Shown one piece after another: positions 36,162-46,895 of a DNA stretch of 64,000 nt. This DNA comes from Delphinus delphis (taxonomy: Eukaryota; Chordata; Mammalia; Artiodactyla; Delphinidae), in the NCBI RefSeq assembly GCF_949987515.2, contig NC_082694.2:15307958-15371957 (forward strand), given 5' to 3'. How positions within the stretch are numbered: position 1 is the first letter of the stretch; each line of letters opens with the position of its first letter. Below the pieces are notes generated by a model. It was not told where the DNA came from. It worked only from the letters and a program-made list of their open reading frames with translations, and made no database searches. The position numbers and the translations under genes were made by a program.

Positions 36162-37180
36162 GTTTTTTAACTGCAAATATTCCAGCCAATTTGATTGAGG
36201 CATAATTAATGATTCCTTAACCCTTCGGGATGTTGTTCATTCCCCTGAATCTTTGAAGTTGACTCCTGGCAAAGCTGGAAATGAAAGGAAGTTTGTTTCC
36301 TAGGCCCATCTGCATGCCTCACAGATCTTACATCCCTGATAGCAATTTTAGCCCAAGAGTTCTCTCGCCGTGGGAGCAATCTGCTCTCCAATCCCAACCT
36401 GCAAAGCCTTGCCCCCATTCGATGGGCTATTAAAAAAATAAGAATATAGTTCTATTTTTTTCTCAACATAAAAGTGATACATGCTCATGTTATCCAATCT
36501 GAAAATACATAAAAGCAAAAGAAAATAAAAATCTGCTATAATCTTCCTATTCAAGATCAGATGCCACTGTTCCTTGTTCCTCTCAAAAATGTTGGCACTT
36601 TTGACGTCACTCATCTGTGCTAGGTTCCTTTCCTCCCAGATCCTACTCTGCCTTCCAAGTTCACTTTAGAAGCTAATTTGTGTTGCAGTGATGAGGACTG
36701 GATGAGTAAACCCTAGAAAGTATATTATCCTGAGGTCTCAGGCACCTGTTGAGGAAAAAAAGAAATACACACAAACAGGTACATAATGCATCAACTGCGG
36801 CACCTGAGGTTGGCTAGTTTAACCACAGTGGAATTCGTTGGCTCATAAAACTGGAATGTGTAGAAGTAGGATGGGCTGCAGGTCTGGTTTGATCAAGTGG
36901 CTCAAAATGTCAAAAAGGAAATGGTTTCTTTCTAACCTCTCTCTCTGCTTTCTCCACAACATTATTTTCTTCTTAAGGTAAGTTCTTCTTACTTGGCTGC
37001 CTTTTCAGCAATTTCTAAGACTACGTATTGCCTGGCTCCTGTCTTGCAGGATATGAGAGCATCTCTTTCTCACCACTTGATAAATTCCTGGGATCTCCTC
37101 TGATTGGATCAGTCTTGTTCCTATGGCCACCCATAAACCAATCCTAGTGGCAAGGAGGATGAGACAACTATGGGTGGTTG
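35205..37180. other. Unique intergenic sequence with small microsatellites
   Basis: No gene recognised. Contains (TTG)n at 36,064-36,080 and (CT)n at 36,122-36,162. Confidence 0.5.
36122..36162. repeat. (CT)n microsatellite
   Basis: About 40 bases of CT units with one TTT interruption. Confidence 0.92.
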
Positions 37181-37307
37181 AAACCAGTAGGTCTTAAACT
37201 ATAGTCTCAGAACCCCTTTACACTCACAGAAATTAACGAGGCGACCAAAGAATCTTTTTAATGGAGATTTTATCTATTGATACTTGCCAAATTAGAAATT
37301 AAATTCA

Positions 37308-39724
37308 TCGACACCGAAGAAATACAAAAGATCATAAGAGATTACAATGAACGATTTTATGCCAATAAAAAGGACAACCTAGAAGGAATAGACAAACTCC
37401 TAGAAATGTACAATCTCCCAAGGCCAAACCAGGAAGAAATAGAAAATATGAACAGACCAATTTCCAGCAATGAAATTGAATCAGTAATCAAAAAATTCCC
37501 AACAAACAAAAGTCTAGGACCAGACAGATTCATGCGTAAATTCTACCAAACATTTAGAGAAGAGTTAACACCTATCCTTCTCAAACTATTCCAAAAAATT
37601 GCAGAGGAAGGAATACTTCTGAACTCTTTCTGTGAGGCCAGCATCACTCTGATACTAAAACCAGAAAGATACCACACAAAAAAGAAAATTACAAGCCAAT
37701 ATCACTGATGGGCATAGATGCAAAAATCCTCAACAAGATGTTAGCAAACTAAACTCAACAATACATTAAAAGTATCATACATTATGATCAGGTGGGATTT
37801 ATCCCAAAGGTGCAAGGATAGTTCAATATCCACAAATCAATCAGTGTGATTCACCACATTAACAAATTGAAGAATAAAAATCATTCGATCACCTCAATAC
37901 AGGCAGAATAAACTTTTGATGAAATTCAACATCTATTTTTGATAAAAACTGTCAACAAAGTGGGTATAGAGGGACCATACCTGAACATAATAAAGACCAT
38001 ATATGACAAGCCCACATCTACTATTATACTAAATGGTGAAAGCTGAAAACATTTCCTCTAAGATCAGGAACAAGACAAGGATGCCTACTTTTGCCACTTT
38101 TATTGAACATAGTATTGGAAGTCCTAGCCACAGCAATCAGACAAGAAAAAGAAATAAATGGAATCCAAATTGGAAAGGAAGAAGTAAAACTGTCACTGTT
38201 TGCAGATGACATGATACTATACACAGAATATCCTAAAGATCCCACCAAACAACTACCAGAACTCATCAATGAATTTGGTAAAATTTCAGGATAAAAAATT
38301 AATACAGAGATCATTTCTATACACTAAGAGTGAACTATCGGAAAGAGAAATTAAGAAAATAATCTCATTTACAATCACATCAAAAAAAATAAAATACCTG
38401 GGAATAAATCTAACTAAGGAGGTGAATGACCTCTACTTAGAAACCTATAAGATTCTGATGAAACTGAAGATGACCCAAACAAATGGAAAGATATACACAT
38501 AGATTAGAAGAACTAATATTGTTAAACTTACCAAGCTACCCAGTGCAATCTACAGATTCAACATAATCACTATCAAAATACCAATGGCATTTTTCACAAA
38601 ACTAGAACAAATAATTCTAAACTTTGTTTGGAAACACAAAAGACCCCAAGTAACCAAAACAGTCTTGGAAAAGAAAAACAAAGCTGCAGGTATTATGCTC
38701 CCTGATTTCAAACTATATTACAAAACTTCAGTAAGCAAAACAGTATTGTACTAGCACAAAAACAGACACAGAGATCAATGGAACAGAATAGAAAGCCCAG
38801 AAATGAACTCACACTTATATGGGCAATTAATCTCCGACAAAGTAGGCAAGAATATATAATGGGGGAAAGAACATCTTCAATAAATGGTGTTGGGAAAACT
38901 GGACAGCTACACGCAAAAGGACCAAACTGGACTCCTCTCACACACCATGCACAAAAATAAATTCAAAATGGATTAAAGACTTAAATGTAAGACCTGAAAG
39001 GTCGAAGAGTATAGGCAGTATACTCTTTGACCTCAGTCTTTGTAATTTTGCGGGGGGATATTTCTCCTCAGGCAAAGGAAACAAAAGCAAAAATAAAAAA
39101 AAATGGGACTACATCAAACTAAAAAGCTTTTGCATAGCAAAGGAAACTACCAACAAAACGAATAGGTCACCTACTGAATGGGAGAAGATATTTGCAGGCG
39201 ATATATCCAATAAGGGGTCAATACCCAAAATATACAAAGAATTCATACAACTCAACATCAAGAAAACAAACAACAGATTAAAAAATGGACAGAGGATCTA
39301 AATAGACATTTTTCCAAAGAAGAAACACAAATGGCCAATAGGCACATGAAAAGATGCTCAACATTACTAATCATCAGGGAAATGCAAATTAAAACCACAA
39401 AGAGATACCATCACACCTGCCAGAATGGCTATCATCAAAAAGACAACAAATAACAAATTTTGGCAGAGATGTGGAGAAAAGGAAACCCTTGTGCACTGTT
39501 GCAGCCACTATGGAAAGCAGTATGGAGAACCCTCCAAAAATTGAAAATGGGACTACCATATGATCTAGCAATTCCACTCCTGGATATTTATCTGAAGAAA
39601 ATGAAAATATTAACTCAAAAAGATATATGCACCCCTATGTTCACTGCAGCATTATTTACAATAGCCAAGATATGGAAGCAACTTAAGCGCCCATCAATAG
39701 ATGAATGGGTAAAGAAGATGTGAG

Positions 39725-39778
<54 letters not shown>

Positions 39779-39880
39779 GAATATTACTCAGCCATAAAAA
39801 AAAGAATGAAATCTTGCCATTTGTGGTAACATATATGGACCTAAAGGGTATTATGCTAAGTGAAATAATTCAGACAGAAA
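37308..39880 (+). pseudogene. L1 ORF2 remnant (reverse transcriptase to C terminus)
   Basis: One open block (37,277-37,708, about 143 codons) covers the start of the RT domain (EEIQKIIRDYNERFYANKKD). A later block (38,091-38,294) carries the RT active-site motif FADDM in [17 protein letters not shown]. The conserved C-terminal block with KQLKRPSIDEWVKK is at about 39,660-39,722. Many stops and frameshifts separate these. A (CA)n tract at 39,727-39,777 interrupts the end. Non-functional. Confidence 0.9.
39727..39777. repeat. (CA)n microsatellite, about 25 units
   Basis: A pure CA run of about 50 bases lies at the position where L1 ORF2 normally has a short TA/CA stretch before the text for YYSAIK. 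It is likely polymorphic. Confidence 0.95.
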
Positions 39881-41072
39881 AAGACATAGACTGTATTTCA
39901 CCTATATGTGGTATCTAAAAAACAAATGAACAAACATAACAAAACAGAAACGGAGTTATAGATACAGAGAACAAACAGGTTTTTGCCAGAGGGGAGAAAG
40001 GTGAAGGGAGGAAAGAAATAGGTGAGGGTGATTAAGAGATACAAACTTCCAGTTGCAAAATAAATGAGTAACGAGTATGAAATGTACAGTGTGGGGAATA
40101 TAGTCAATAATTATTTAATATCTTTATATGGTGACAGATTGTAACTGGACTTATCATGGTGATCATTTTGAAATGTATAGAAATATTGAACCACTATACT
40201 ATATAACAGGAACTAACATAGTGTTGTAGGTTGATTATACTTTAAAAACAAGCAAACAATAAACAAGCAGACTCAGAAAAAGAGATCAGGCTTGTGGTTA
40301 CCAAACGCAGAGGATGGGGGGGAGGTGAATTGGATGAGAGCAGTCAAAAAGTACAAACTTCCAGATATACAGTAAATAAGTACTAGGGATGTAATGTACA
40401 ACATGATAAATATAATCAACACTGTTGTACATTATATATGAACACTGTTAAGAGAGTAAATCTTAAGAGTTCTCACCATGAGGGAATAATTTTTTTCTAT
40501 TTCTTTAATTTTGTATCTGTATGAGATGATGGGTGTTCACTAAACTTATTATGATAATCATTTCATGATGTATGTAAGTCAAAGCATTATGTTGTGCATC
40601 TTAAATTTATACAGTGCTGTATGTCAATTATATCTCAATAAAACTGGAAGAAAAAATTAAATTCTTTAAAAAAACATAATTCATAAAAAATAATAAAATT
40701 ATATGTTAATATGTTGGCAAAAAAGCCTATGTTTTCCAAAACAAAAAGATGGTGAGAAGAATGGCTTTTTTAAAAAACATATTTGCAAGTCTCTTTAAGT
40801 CTGGCTTAATAGAATTAAGCTGGATTTTCATATCTGCTTCTGCATTCAATCTGTTGAAAATCGTTTTGGTTAAAGTACGTGAAGAAAACCTGCTTCACAT
40901 TAACATGTAATTGGAAAAGCGAGGAATATTTTAATGGCCTTTTAGGATAATTGTGGATATTCTTTGATAGTACACCAAAACTCTACAAGAGGTGATTTCT
41001 TAAAAGTTTGTTGCATTGTGGAATCTGAAACCTTATCTATGAACTTTTCATACTGTTAAATTAAAATCCATT

Positions 41073-41193
41073 GGGGAATTCCCTGGCGGTCCAGTGGTTA
41101 GGACTCCGCGCTTCCACTGCAGGTGGCAGGCGTTCAATCCCTGGTTGGGGAACTAAGATTCCCATATGCCACGTGGCTCGGCCAGTAAATAAA
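41073..41193 (+). mobile_element. CHR-1 SINE, plus strand
   Basis: Near-consensus CHR-1 start (ggggaattccctggcggtcc), ending in an aataaataaa tail, inserted in the hAT fossil. Confidence 0.9.
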
Positions 41194-41836
41194 TAAACAA
41201 GTCAAATCTGTTTTATATTAAAATATAAATAAAATAAAAGAAAACCTATTGTCTGCCTTGCATTTAAAATGGATCTTTTACCCACACATGATTTTGTAAC
41301 ATCATGCATTAGCCATTTGGAAAACATCGATTCACTGAGTAAATGCAGGTCTTCCAAATATTGGCACACAATACATTATCCAATGTCCAAAAATCACCTT
41401 CATTTATATTACCATTGATCACATCAGAAAAGTCCTGAAATACTGACAAGCTGTCAAGCTGATGGTGATACAAGTTTTCCAAAATTCCAAATCCCTTTTG
41501 AAATCTGGAATTTTTTCACCATTGGCAACAAGTAGTCAATTGTTGTCCTTGAAGAGACAGGATTGCTTAGTTGATTTTCAGGAAAATGTCTACCAAATAC
41601 CCAAGTTGAAATAACCATAATTTGTCAGCTGTTTTCTCAAGCAAAAATGGTGTTCCATGAAAAAAACAAAACAAAACCCAACCAGCTAGTTCAGCTTGCA
41701 ACTCAAACGATTGCATGAGTGCTTCTCCTTACACAACCATCATACTTCAGTTTGCAGCAAAAGTGTTTTATGTGCAGTTTCCATTTTGCCATATAAAATA
41801 TTTAAAAGGTGTGTACTCAAGAGAGATTGAGATTTT

Positions 41837-42117
41837 TTTTTAATTATTTAATTTTTAAATTATTTATTTGGTTGGTGCAAGCAGCTTTTCTCTAGTTGCG
41901 TTGAACAGGGGCTACTCTTCATTGCGGTGCGCGGGCTTCTCATTGTGGCGGCTTCTCCTGTTGCAGAGCATGGGCTCTAGGCGCGTGGGCTCAGTAGTTG
42001 TGGCTCACAGGCTTAGTTGCTCCACGGCATGTGGGATCTTCCCGGACCAGGGCTCGAACCCATGTCCCCTGCATTGGCAGGCGGATTCTTAACTGCTGCG
42101 CTACCAGGAAGGTCCCA
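41837..42117 (-). mobile_element. CHR-2 SINE, minus strand
   Basis: 14 bp perfect TSD gagattgagatttt at 41,823-41,836 and 42,118-42,131. It interrupts the transposase remnant. Confidence 0.94.
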
Positions 42118-42741
42118 GAGATTGAGATTTTAATGAGGTAATCACATTTTTGCTGCTCCATCAAGAACATTCTTAAATGAAACCGCATTTTTTTTTCACC
42201 ATGAACGTGTGGTGGTGAAAATACTACTACAGTTGCATACCTTTTGCACACCTTTGCTTTTGCACCATCAGTGAGAAAGGTAAATAAAGTCTTAGATTAT
42301 AATGAAATAATTTTGACTTCAGAGATACTCTGAAAGGTCCTCAGGGATCCGATCCCCACCCCCGCCCCTCCCCAGCCAAGGGTCTGCGGACCATACTTTG
42401 AGAACCACCAATCGCAGCCCAGTCATAGAGCTAAGAGTGGGGCAGACTTACCTAAACCGTATGTTGCATCACAGAGGGGGAAGATGGGATGGATGTTGGG
42501 GGCAGTGCCTGCTAGAAGAATGACCAAAGTAATGAGCATAAGGAACTAACAAATTACAAAATCATGGGTGCTGTCCCAGATTCACAAATAGCCCCACCAT
42601 TTTTCTAGTCAGGGTCCAAAGGCTTTTCTGAGACCAGTCACTGACTTGAAGAGATTCTAGTTGAGGCTTTGAGATCCAGTGGCTGATTCTCATCTACCAT
42701 TTGGGGATCTCTGTCTTAACCCTGAACAGTAACTAAGCGTG

Positions 42742-42856
42742 GCAGGGACTCCCCTGGCGGTCCCGTGGTTAAGACTCTGTGCTTCCACTGCATGGGGTGC
42801 AGGTTAGATGCCTGGCCGGGGAACTAAGATCCTGCATGCCCTGTGGTGTGGCCAAA
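42742..42856 (+). mobile_element. CHR-1 SINE, plus strand
   Basis: 14 bp TSD agtaactaagcgtg / agtaactaagggtg at 42,728-42,741 and 42,857-42,870. Almost no A-tail remains. Confidence 0.92.
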
Positions 42857-42870
42857 AGTAACTAAGGGTG

Positions 42871-44055
42871 ACCCTGCGGGCAGTGGAAAGGATGTTTAGG
42901 GCACAGCTTGTCTTGCTGCACAAGTGGGTCAGCTTCTCTCACTACCCTCCAAGCCAGAGTACTGCTGACCCCCGTGCCAGCCATAAAGGGTGTCTGGGCC
43001 ATGCCTGCCTCAGGGCTGGCTGAAATGCGGAGGTGGATGGATGAGGGTCCTGCCCAGGAGAGGACAGTGGTGGTGATAAGGCCTCATCATGGTTCTGCTA
43101 GTGGTGGATTGACTGGAAGGTCAACTGTTCCTGCTCTAAATAAATACTTCCAAACAAGGCCTGGCTTTATGGACAAGCAGTATCTGGGAGAAAAGGGGAA
43201 AAGCCGCTGAGGCAAGTAGAGGTAAAGAGTATCTGATAATCAGGCAGGCAGCCGCTGAGGCAAGTAGAGGTAAAGAGTATCTGATAATCAGGCAGGCCTC
43301 TGCTGGTCTCCAAGAGAGGAGGGGGAGGTGCTCAGCATTTTCCTTGCAGCTGTCACTGACCCCGGAGACAACAGGGAGCTAGGCTGCTGCTCTGTTGGCC
43401 AGCCTTGGCCAATACACTGGATTCAGATCTCCTAGTGACAGCTTTTCCTCCAACATTTTCAAAATGCTCATGTGTCTTCAAATTAAAATAATCCAGAAAC
43501 ATTTTTACTACAAAATCCCTCTGAAAGGTGTGAAGGCAGAGTCCTTCCAACCCTTCATCTCCGAGATTTCCCTTCTGATCTTGTTACCCAGATACCACAA
43601 TTTTTTTTTCCCCCCAGCACCCCTGCCCCCACCCAGGGAAGAACACAGACAGCTCCAAAGAGAGTCTGGAGCTATACAAACCGTGTGCAAGCTGTTGAAC
43701 AAAAAGAGTGACAGGACTCTCGGTGCACGCAAATATATTTTGCTCCTTGTCTAGGATCTTCTTTTTCAAACGGGAACTGGAACCGGTATCACAGGCACAC
43801 GACTGCGATGCTCTGTGCTCACCAACCCGAAAGGAAATTATGAGAGCAGATCAACTTCACTGACTTTACTGAAGAGTCAACAAGTCCTACGGCACAGCAA
43901 TGTACCAGGCGCATTATACACACCTGCCTGTGTTAAAGAAATAACATATCCGTGCTTTCAAGTCCTCTTAATTCCTGAATTTGGGGATTCACTAATATTC
44001 ACACTTTTAAATTTGTATGACACTTCCGCTCCAGAATCAAGGGGGACTCCGGAGT
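42871..44055. other. Unique sequence upstream of the ST3GAL5 CpG island
   Basis: No gene recognised. It holds the 48 bp tandem duplication at 43,203-43,297. A divergent non-coding transcript could start near the CpG island, but nothing in the sequence proves it. Confidence 0.5.
43203..43297. repeat. 48 bp direct tandem duplication, two copies
   Basis: The unit starting gccgctgaggcaagtagagg occupies 43,203-43,250 and is repeated exactly at 43,251-43,297 for 47 bases. Absence of mismatches implies a recent duplication, or an assembly artefact. Confidence 0.97.
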
Positions 44056-44059
44056 TATG

Positions 44060-44185
44060 GAAATGGGAGCTCCAAGCACAGGTTCTGATCCTGGCTCTGC
44101 CACTAAATGCCCTAATGATTTAGGGTGACTCACTTCTGCTCTCTGGGTCTTAATTACCCATCTGTGAAACTAGTGCTCCCTCGAT
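44060..44185 (+). mobile_element. MIR SINE remnant
   Basis: Landmarks ctgatcctggctctgccact and ttaattacccatctgtgaaa. Confidence 0.78.
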
Positions 44186-44419
44186 TTTTTCTGATACGTG
44201 GAACAACAGAAAGCTGTTCGGCAAATGCCCAGACACACTCAGGCTGCTCTCATTGTGTCGAGGGCTCCAGGAACTCCAAACCAGTATTGCCTGCGGGTCC
44301 GTCCTAGAGAATAAAGCACGTGACTACATAAAGCCCCTTCATTCAGCGGCTCCGCATCTACGAGTCCTCTGTGCAGTAAAAGCCTATAACCAGCCTATAA
44401 ACACCTTTTGTTCCTTCGC

Positions 44420-45130
44420 CATCTAACCGCACGCAGAGATCCAGAGGGCGGTGGGTGCCCGGGACCCTCACCCGGGCCAGCACACAGCCAAGCGCGTTTC
44501 CAGCTACGGGCGTCTGGCTGGGGGTGGCCAGTTCCCCTAAACCCGCAGGGTGGAGGATTGAGCATCGGTGGAGCAGGGCAGCCTCTGGGGCCCTCGCGCG
44601 CTCCGATTGGTTCTCGTGTCCTCGTGACTCCAGGCCCCGCCCCACGCCCCTCCTCCGCATCTGAGCTGGGGAGCGGACGGTCCGGGACTGAATGGGCGCT
44701 AGCGCGGCGCAGGGGGCGGGCCGGGGCGCCGGGCCCAGGACTGGTGGCAGGCTGGCGCCCGCTCCCTAATATGCGGACGAAGGCGGAGGGCGGCGCGGAG
44801 CGGCGTCCCCTACAGCCGCGGACCAAGGCGGCGGTGGCGGCGGCGGCACCTGCCGGTCGAGGTACGTGGCGCAGCCCCCTCCTCTGCGTAGCGGGGCCCG
44901 CGGGCAGGGGGCGGCGGCTCAGATCCGTCCCTGCCCCCGCGTGGCTGGGCCCGGAGACTCCGCCCAAACCCCCGCGGGCAGCGCCCAGGGCACGGTTCCC
45001 CAAAACGCGCCTGGCGGGGGCGCAGGCTGGGAGTCGTGGCCTCGCGCGGAGTGGACCGGCGGGAGGCGCCGCGGCCCGCGCAAGTGTGGACGCGGTGGAG
45101 GCGGAGGGGTGAACGACCGGGACGTGGGGT
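44420..45130 (+). promoter_or_regulatory. ST3GAL5: CpG island promoter of ST3GAL5
   Basis: A sharp rise in GC and CpG content over about 700 bases surrounds the coding exon, unlike the A/T-rich flanks. Candidate sites upstream of the start codon are an inverted CCAAT box (attgg, 44,606-44,610) and GC boxes of Sp/KLF type (ccccgcccc at 44,635-44,643; gggggcgggc at 44,712-44,721). No TATA box is apparent at a suitable place. The transcription start cannot be fixed from sequence alone; the region 44,640-44,760 is the likely 5' UTR. Long frames on both strands here are a by-product of high GC content. Confidence 0.85.
44771..44861 (+). CDS. ST3GAL5: ST3GAL5 coding exon 1 (GM3 synthase, long isoform), partial
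   Basis: Encodes 30 residues plus one base, beginning MRTKAEGGAERRPLQPRT and ending in an Ala-rich stretch and PAGR. From memory, human ST3GAL5 isoform 1 starts almost identically (MRTKAAGCAERRPLQPRT, then a shorter Ala run and PAGR), which fixes frame and start. The exon ends G|gtacgt at 44,861/44,862, a phase 1 donor, matching the family, where the next codon is a split Ala before a second Met. Established: the enzyme transfers sialic acid to lactosylceramide in the Golgi to make GM3, the parent of most gangliosides. This exon gives only the cytoplasmic N-terminal tail; transmembrane and sialyltransferase domains are encoded downstream. The frame is open for about 360 bases upstream of the ATG, so the start rests on homology, plus an A at -3. 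Confidence 0.88.
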
Positions 45131-46417
45131 CCAGGCGCGGTGTTCCTTTCCCCTCAGTCTTTCACATCGACTTGGGGTTTAATTCATTGCTGGAAGCTTC
45201 CGAGCCCAGGAGAGCAGAGTTGACTTATTTCCCCGGGACAGAATTGGGGGACCCTATGACTAGCAGCTCTGGAAACTGACCTTTGCATCCATCGGGAAAG
45301 CGTGCGGTGTCTGCAGGTAGAAATTCGCCAGTGATCTTCCCTGCTTCCTCAATGCGGCCAGCCCTGCGGAAGAGACACGTTTTGGTGACCTTTGGTTTCT
45401 CCTGAATTGTAAGCAATGGCATTCATATGAGCCTTTAGTGTGTAAGTAATGCAAGATTTTCGGGGAGCATCTTCGAATAGGAAGAGGCGAGGGGTCCTGC
45501 CCAACCCCACATCAGGTGGGTGACCTTGGCGGACACTGATCCCCCTGTAGGACTCCATCTCCTGATCTGTACTGGGAGGTTTGACCTGCTGATGGCCAAG
45601 GCCCCTTTCAGGCCCCTGGTTCTGTGGTTCTGACTGCAAAATGTGTTGACCAATGAAGAGGGTCCTGCAGAATCATTAGCTGACTTGAAAGACAAATTTA
45701 TGTCCTCATGTCTTAATTCATGTTTACGACGTTGCTTCATTAGGTATTGTTCATTTAAAAGGGAAAATGGTTTTACCTGCTACCCTTCATCTGGCACCCT
45801 CAGGTTGCCTGCTCATTAGGCCACGCACCATGCTGGGTGTTGGGATTACAAAGAGAAAGGAGACGCATCTCCTGCCCTCTGGTGTTAAGCGGAGCCCTTC
45901 TCTTGGTAATCCTCTTCCACAGAAGAGTTGCGCTATCCTGAACCTGGAAGAGGAATCCTGTCTGTTGAGTGAAGGGGCACAAACTCAAAACTGTCAGGAT
46001 GGGTTGTGGTTTCACTCACATAATCCTGAAAGCTTGATGGTTTAGAAGAATGTCTTAAATTTCTAGTCGTAGAGCAGGGGATCACCTAAATTCCAGTCAG
46101 TGCTGGGACAAGGAGAGACTGATGTGAACTGGCAGAGCCCTGTGACTGGAATGTCGTTAGCCTTTTCATGTGTCTGTCCGTTGTCTGAGTGCCGCTGTTT
46201 CTGTAAAATAAAATGGACCTTGGTTACGATTAGTAGCTGTGTCTTCCTCTAGGCGAGAAAAGAAATGGGTGAGGTGGGAAGGCACGAAGGTGTTTGTAGA
46301 AGACGGAGAGGGCCAACAGGCAGAAATTCTAAAAATGCACATTTATGACTACCTATTTTGAAAATACTTATAATTTTGGCACAGACTGCCAAATTGTTTC
46401 ATATTACCACAATAGAT
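45131..46417. other. Intron 1 unique sequence
   Basis: No repeat or exon identified with certainty. 45,785-45,900 (accatgctgggtgttgggat) is a weak L2-like block on the minus strand. Confidence 0.45.
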
Positions 46418-46431
46418 TAGTATTGAATTTT

Positions 46432-46881
46432 TGTAATTTAATTTTTATTGGAGTATAGTTGATGTACAATGTTGTGTTAATTTCTGCTGTACAGCAAAGT
46501 GTATCAGTTATACATGTACATATATCCACACTTTTTTAGATTCTTTTCCCATATAGGTTATTACAGAGTACTGAGTAGAGTTCACTGTGCTATACAGTAG
46601 GTCCCTATTAGTTATCTGGTGTATATACGGTAGCGTGTATATGTCAATCCCAATCTCCCAGTTTATCCCTCCCCCCACCCCCTTTAGTAACCATAAGTTT
46701 CTTTTCTACATCTGTGACTCTATTTCTGTTTTGTAAATAAGTTCATTGGTACCATTTTTTTAGATTCCACATATAAATGATATTATATGATATTTGTCTG
46801 ACTTCACTTAGTATGACAATCTCTAGGTCTATCCATGTTGCTGCAAATGGCATTATTTCGTTCTTTTTTATGGCTGAGTAG
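46432..46881 (-). mobile_element. L1 3' end, 5'-truncated
   Basis: Minus-strand 450 bp L1 3' UTR and end of ORF2 (the plus-strand text ttttttatggctgagtag at its right end is antisense to the YSAIK region). The 14 bp perfect TSD tagtattgaatttt is at 46,418-46,431 and 46,882-46,895. It has lost its A-tail almost entirely. Confidence 0.94.
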
Positions 46882-46895
46882 TAGTATTGAATTTT

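Larger units (their letters stand above)
37308..40653 (+). mobile_element. L1, 5'-truncated, inserted in the hAT fossil
   Basis: A 3.3 kb plus-strand L1 starting just before the ORF2 reverse transcriptase domain and running through the 3' UTR. The repeat aaattaaattc is found on both sides (about 37,297-37,307 and 40,654-40,664) and is the likely TSD. The 3' UTR ends atctcaataaaactggaaga near 40,650. Confidence 0.85.
40740..42330 (-). pseudogene. hAT-family transposase remnant
   Basis: Minus-strand translation, with stops and frameshifts, gives hAT transposase blocks in the right order: KMETAHKTLLLQTEV followed by a stop in place of Arg, then WL (about 41,740-41,787); DKLWLFQLGYLVDIFLKIN (41,570-41,626) then a stop; SDSTMQQTFKKSPLVEFW and CEAGF (about 40,890-41,030); NRLNAEADMKIQLNSIKPD (40,799-40,855). 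The last blocks belong to the C-terminal dimerisation region. Established: the same architecture occurs in domesticated mammalian genes of the ZBED/ZMYM/SCAND3/FAM200 group. At least four stops show this copy is dead. A processed copy of such a gene is possible but less likely, because element-like termini flank it. Confidence 0.8.
37185..42418 (-). mobile_element. Fossil hAT (Charlie-like) DNA transposon, split by L1 and SINEs
   Basis: Both ends look like one hAT element. The left end starts cagtaggtcttaaactatag at 37,185 and the right end (minus strand) reads ggttctcaaagtatggtc at about 42,400-42,417; these are diverged inverted copies of the familiar cagtggttctcaaac terminus. Between them, after removing the L1 (37,308-40,653) and SINEs (41,073-41,193, 41,837-42,117), about 1.5 kb remains, most of it transposase-derived. 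The 8 bp target duplication is no longer recognisable. Confidence 0.75.

Noticed and set aside
44395..45003. 202-codon minus-strand frame over the CpG island
   Set aside because: High GC content lengthens frames by chance; it is antisense to the ST3GAL5 exon and matches no family known to me.
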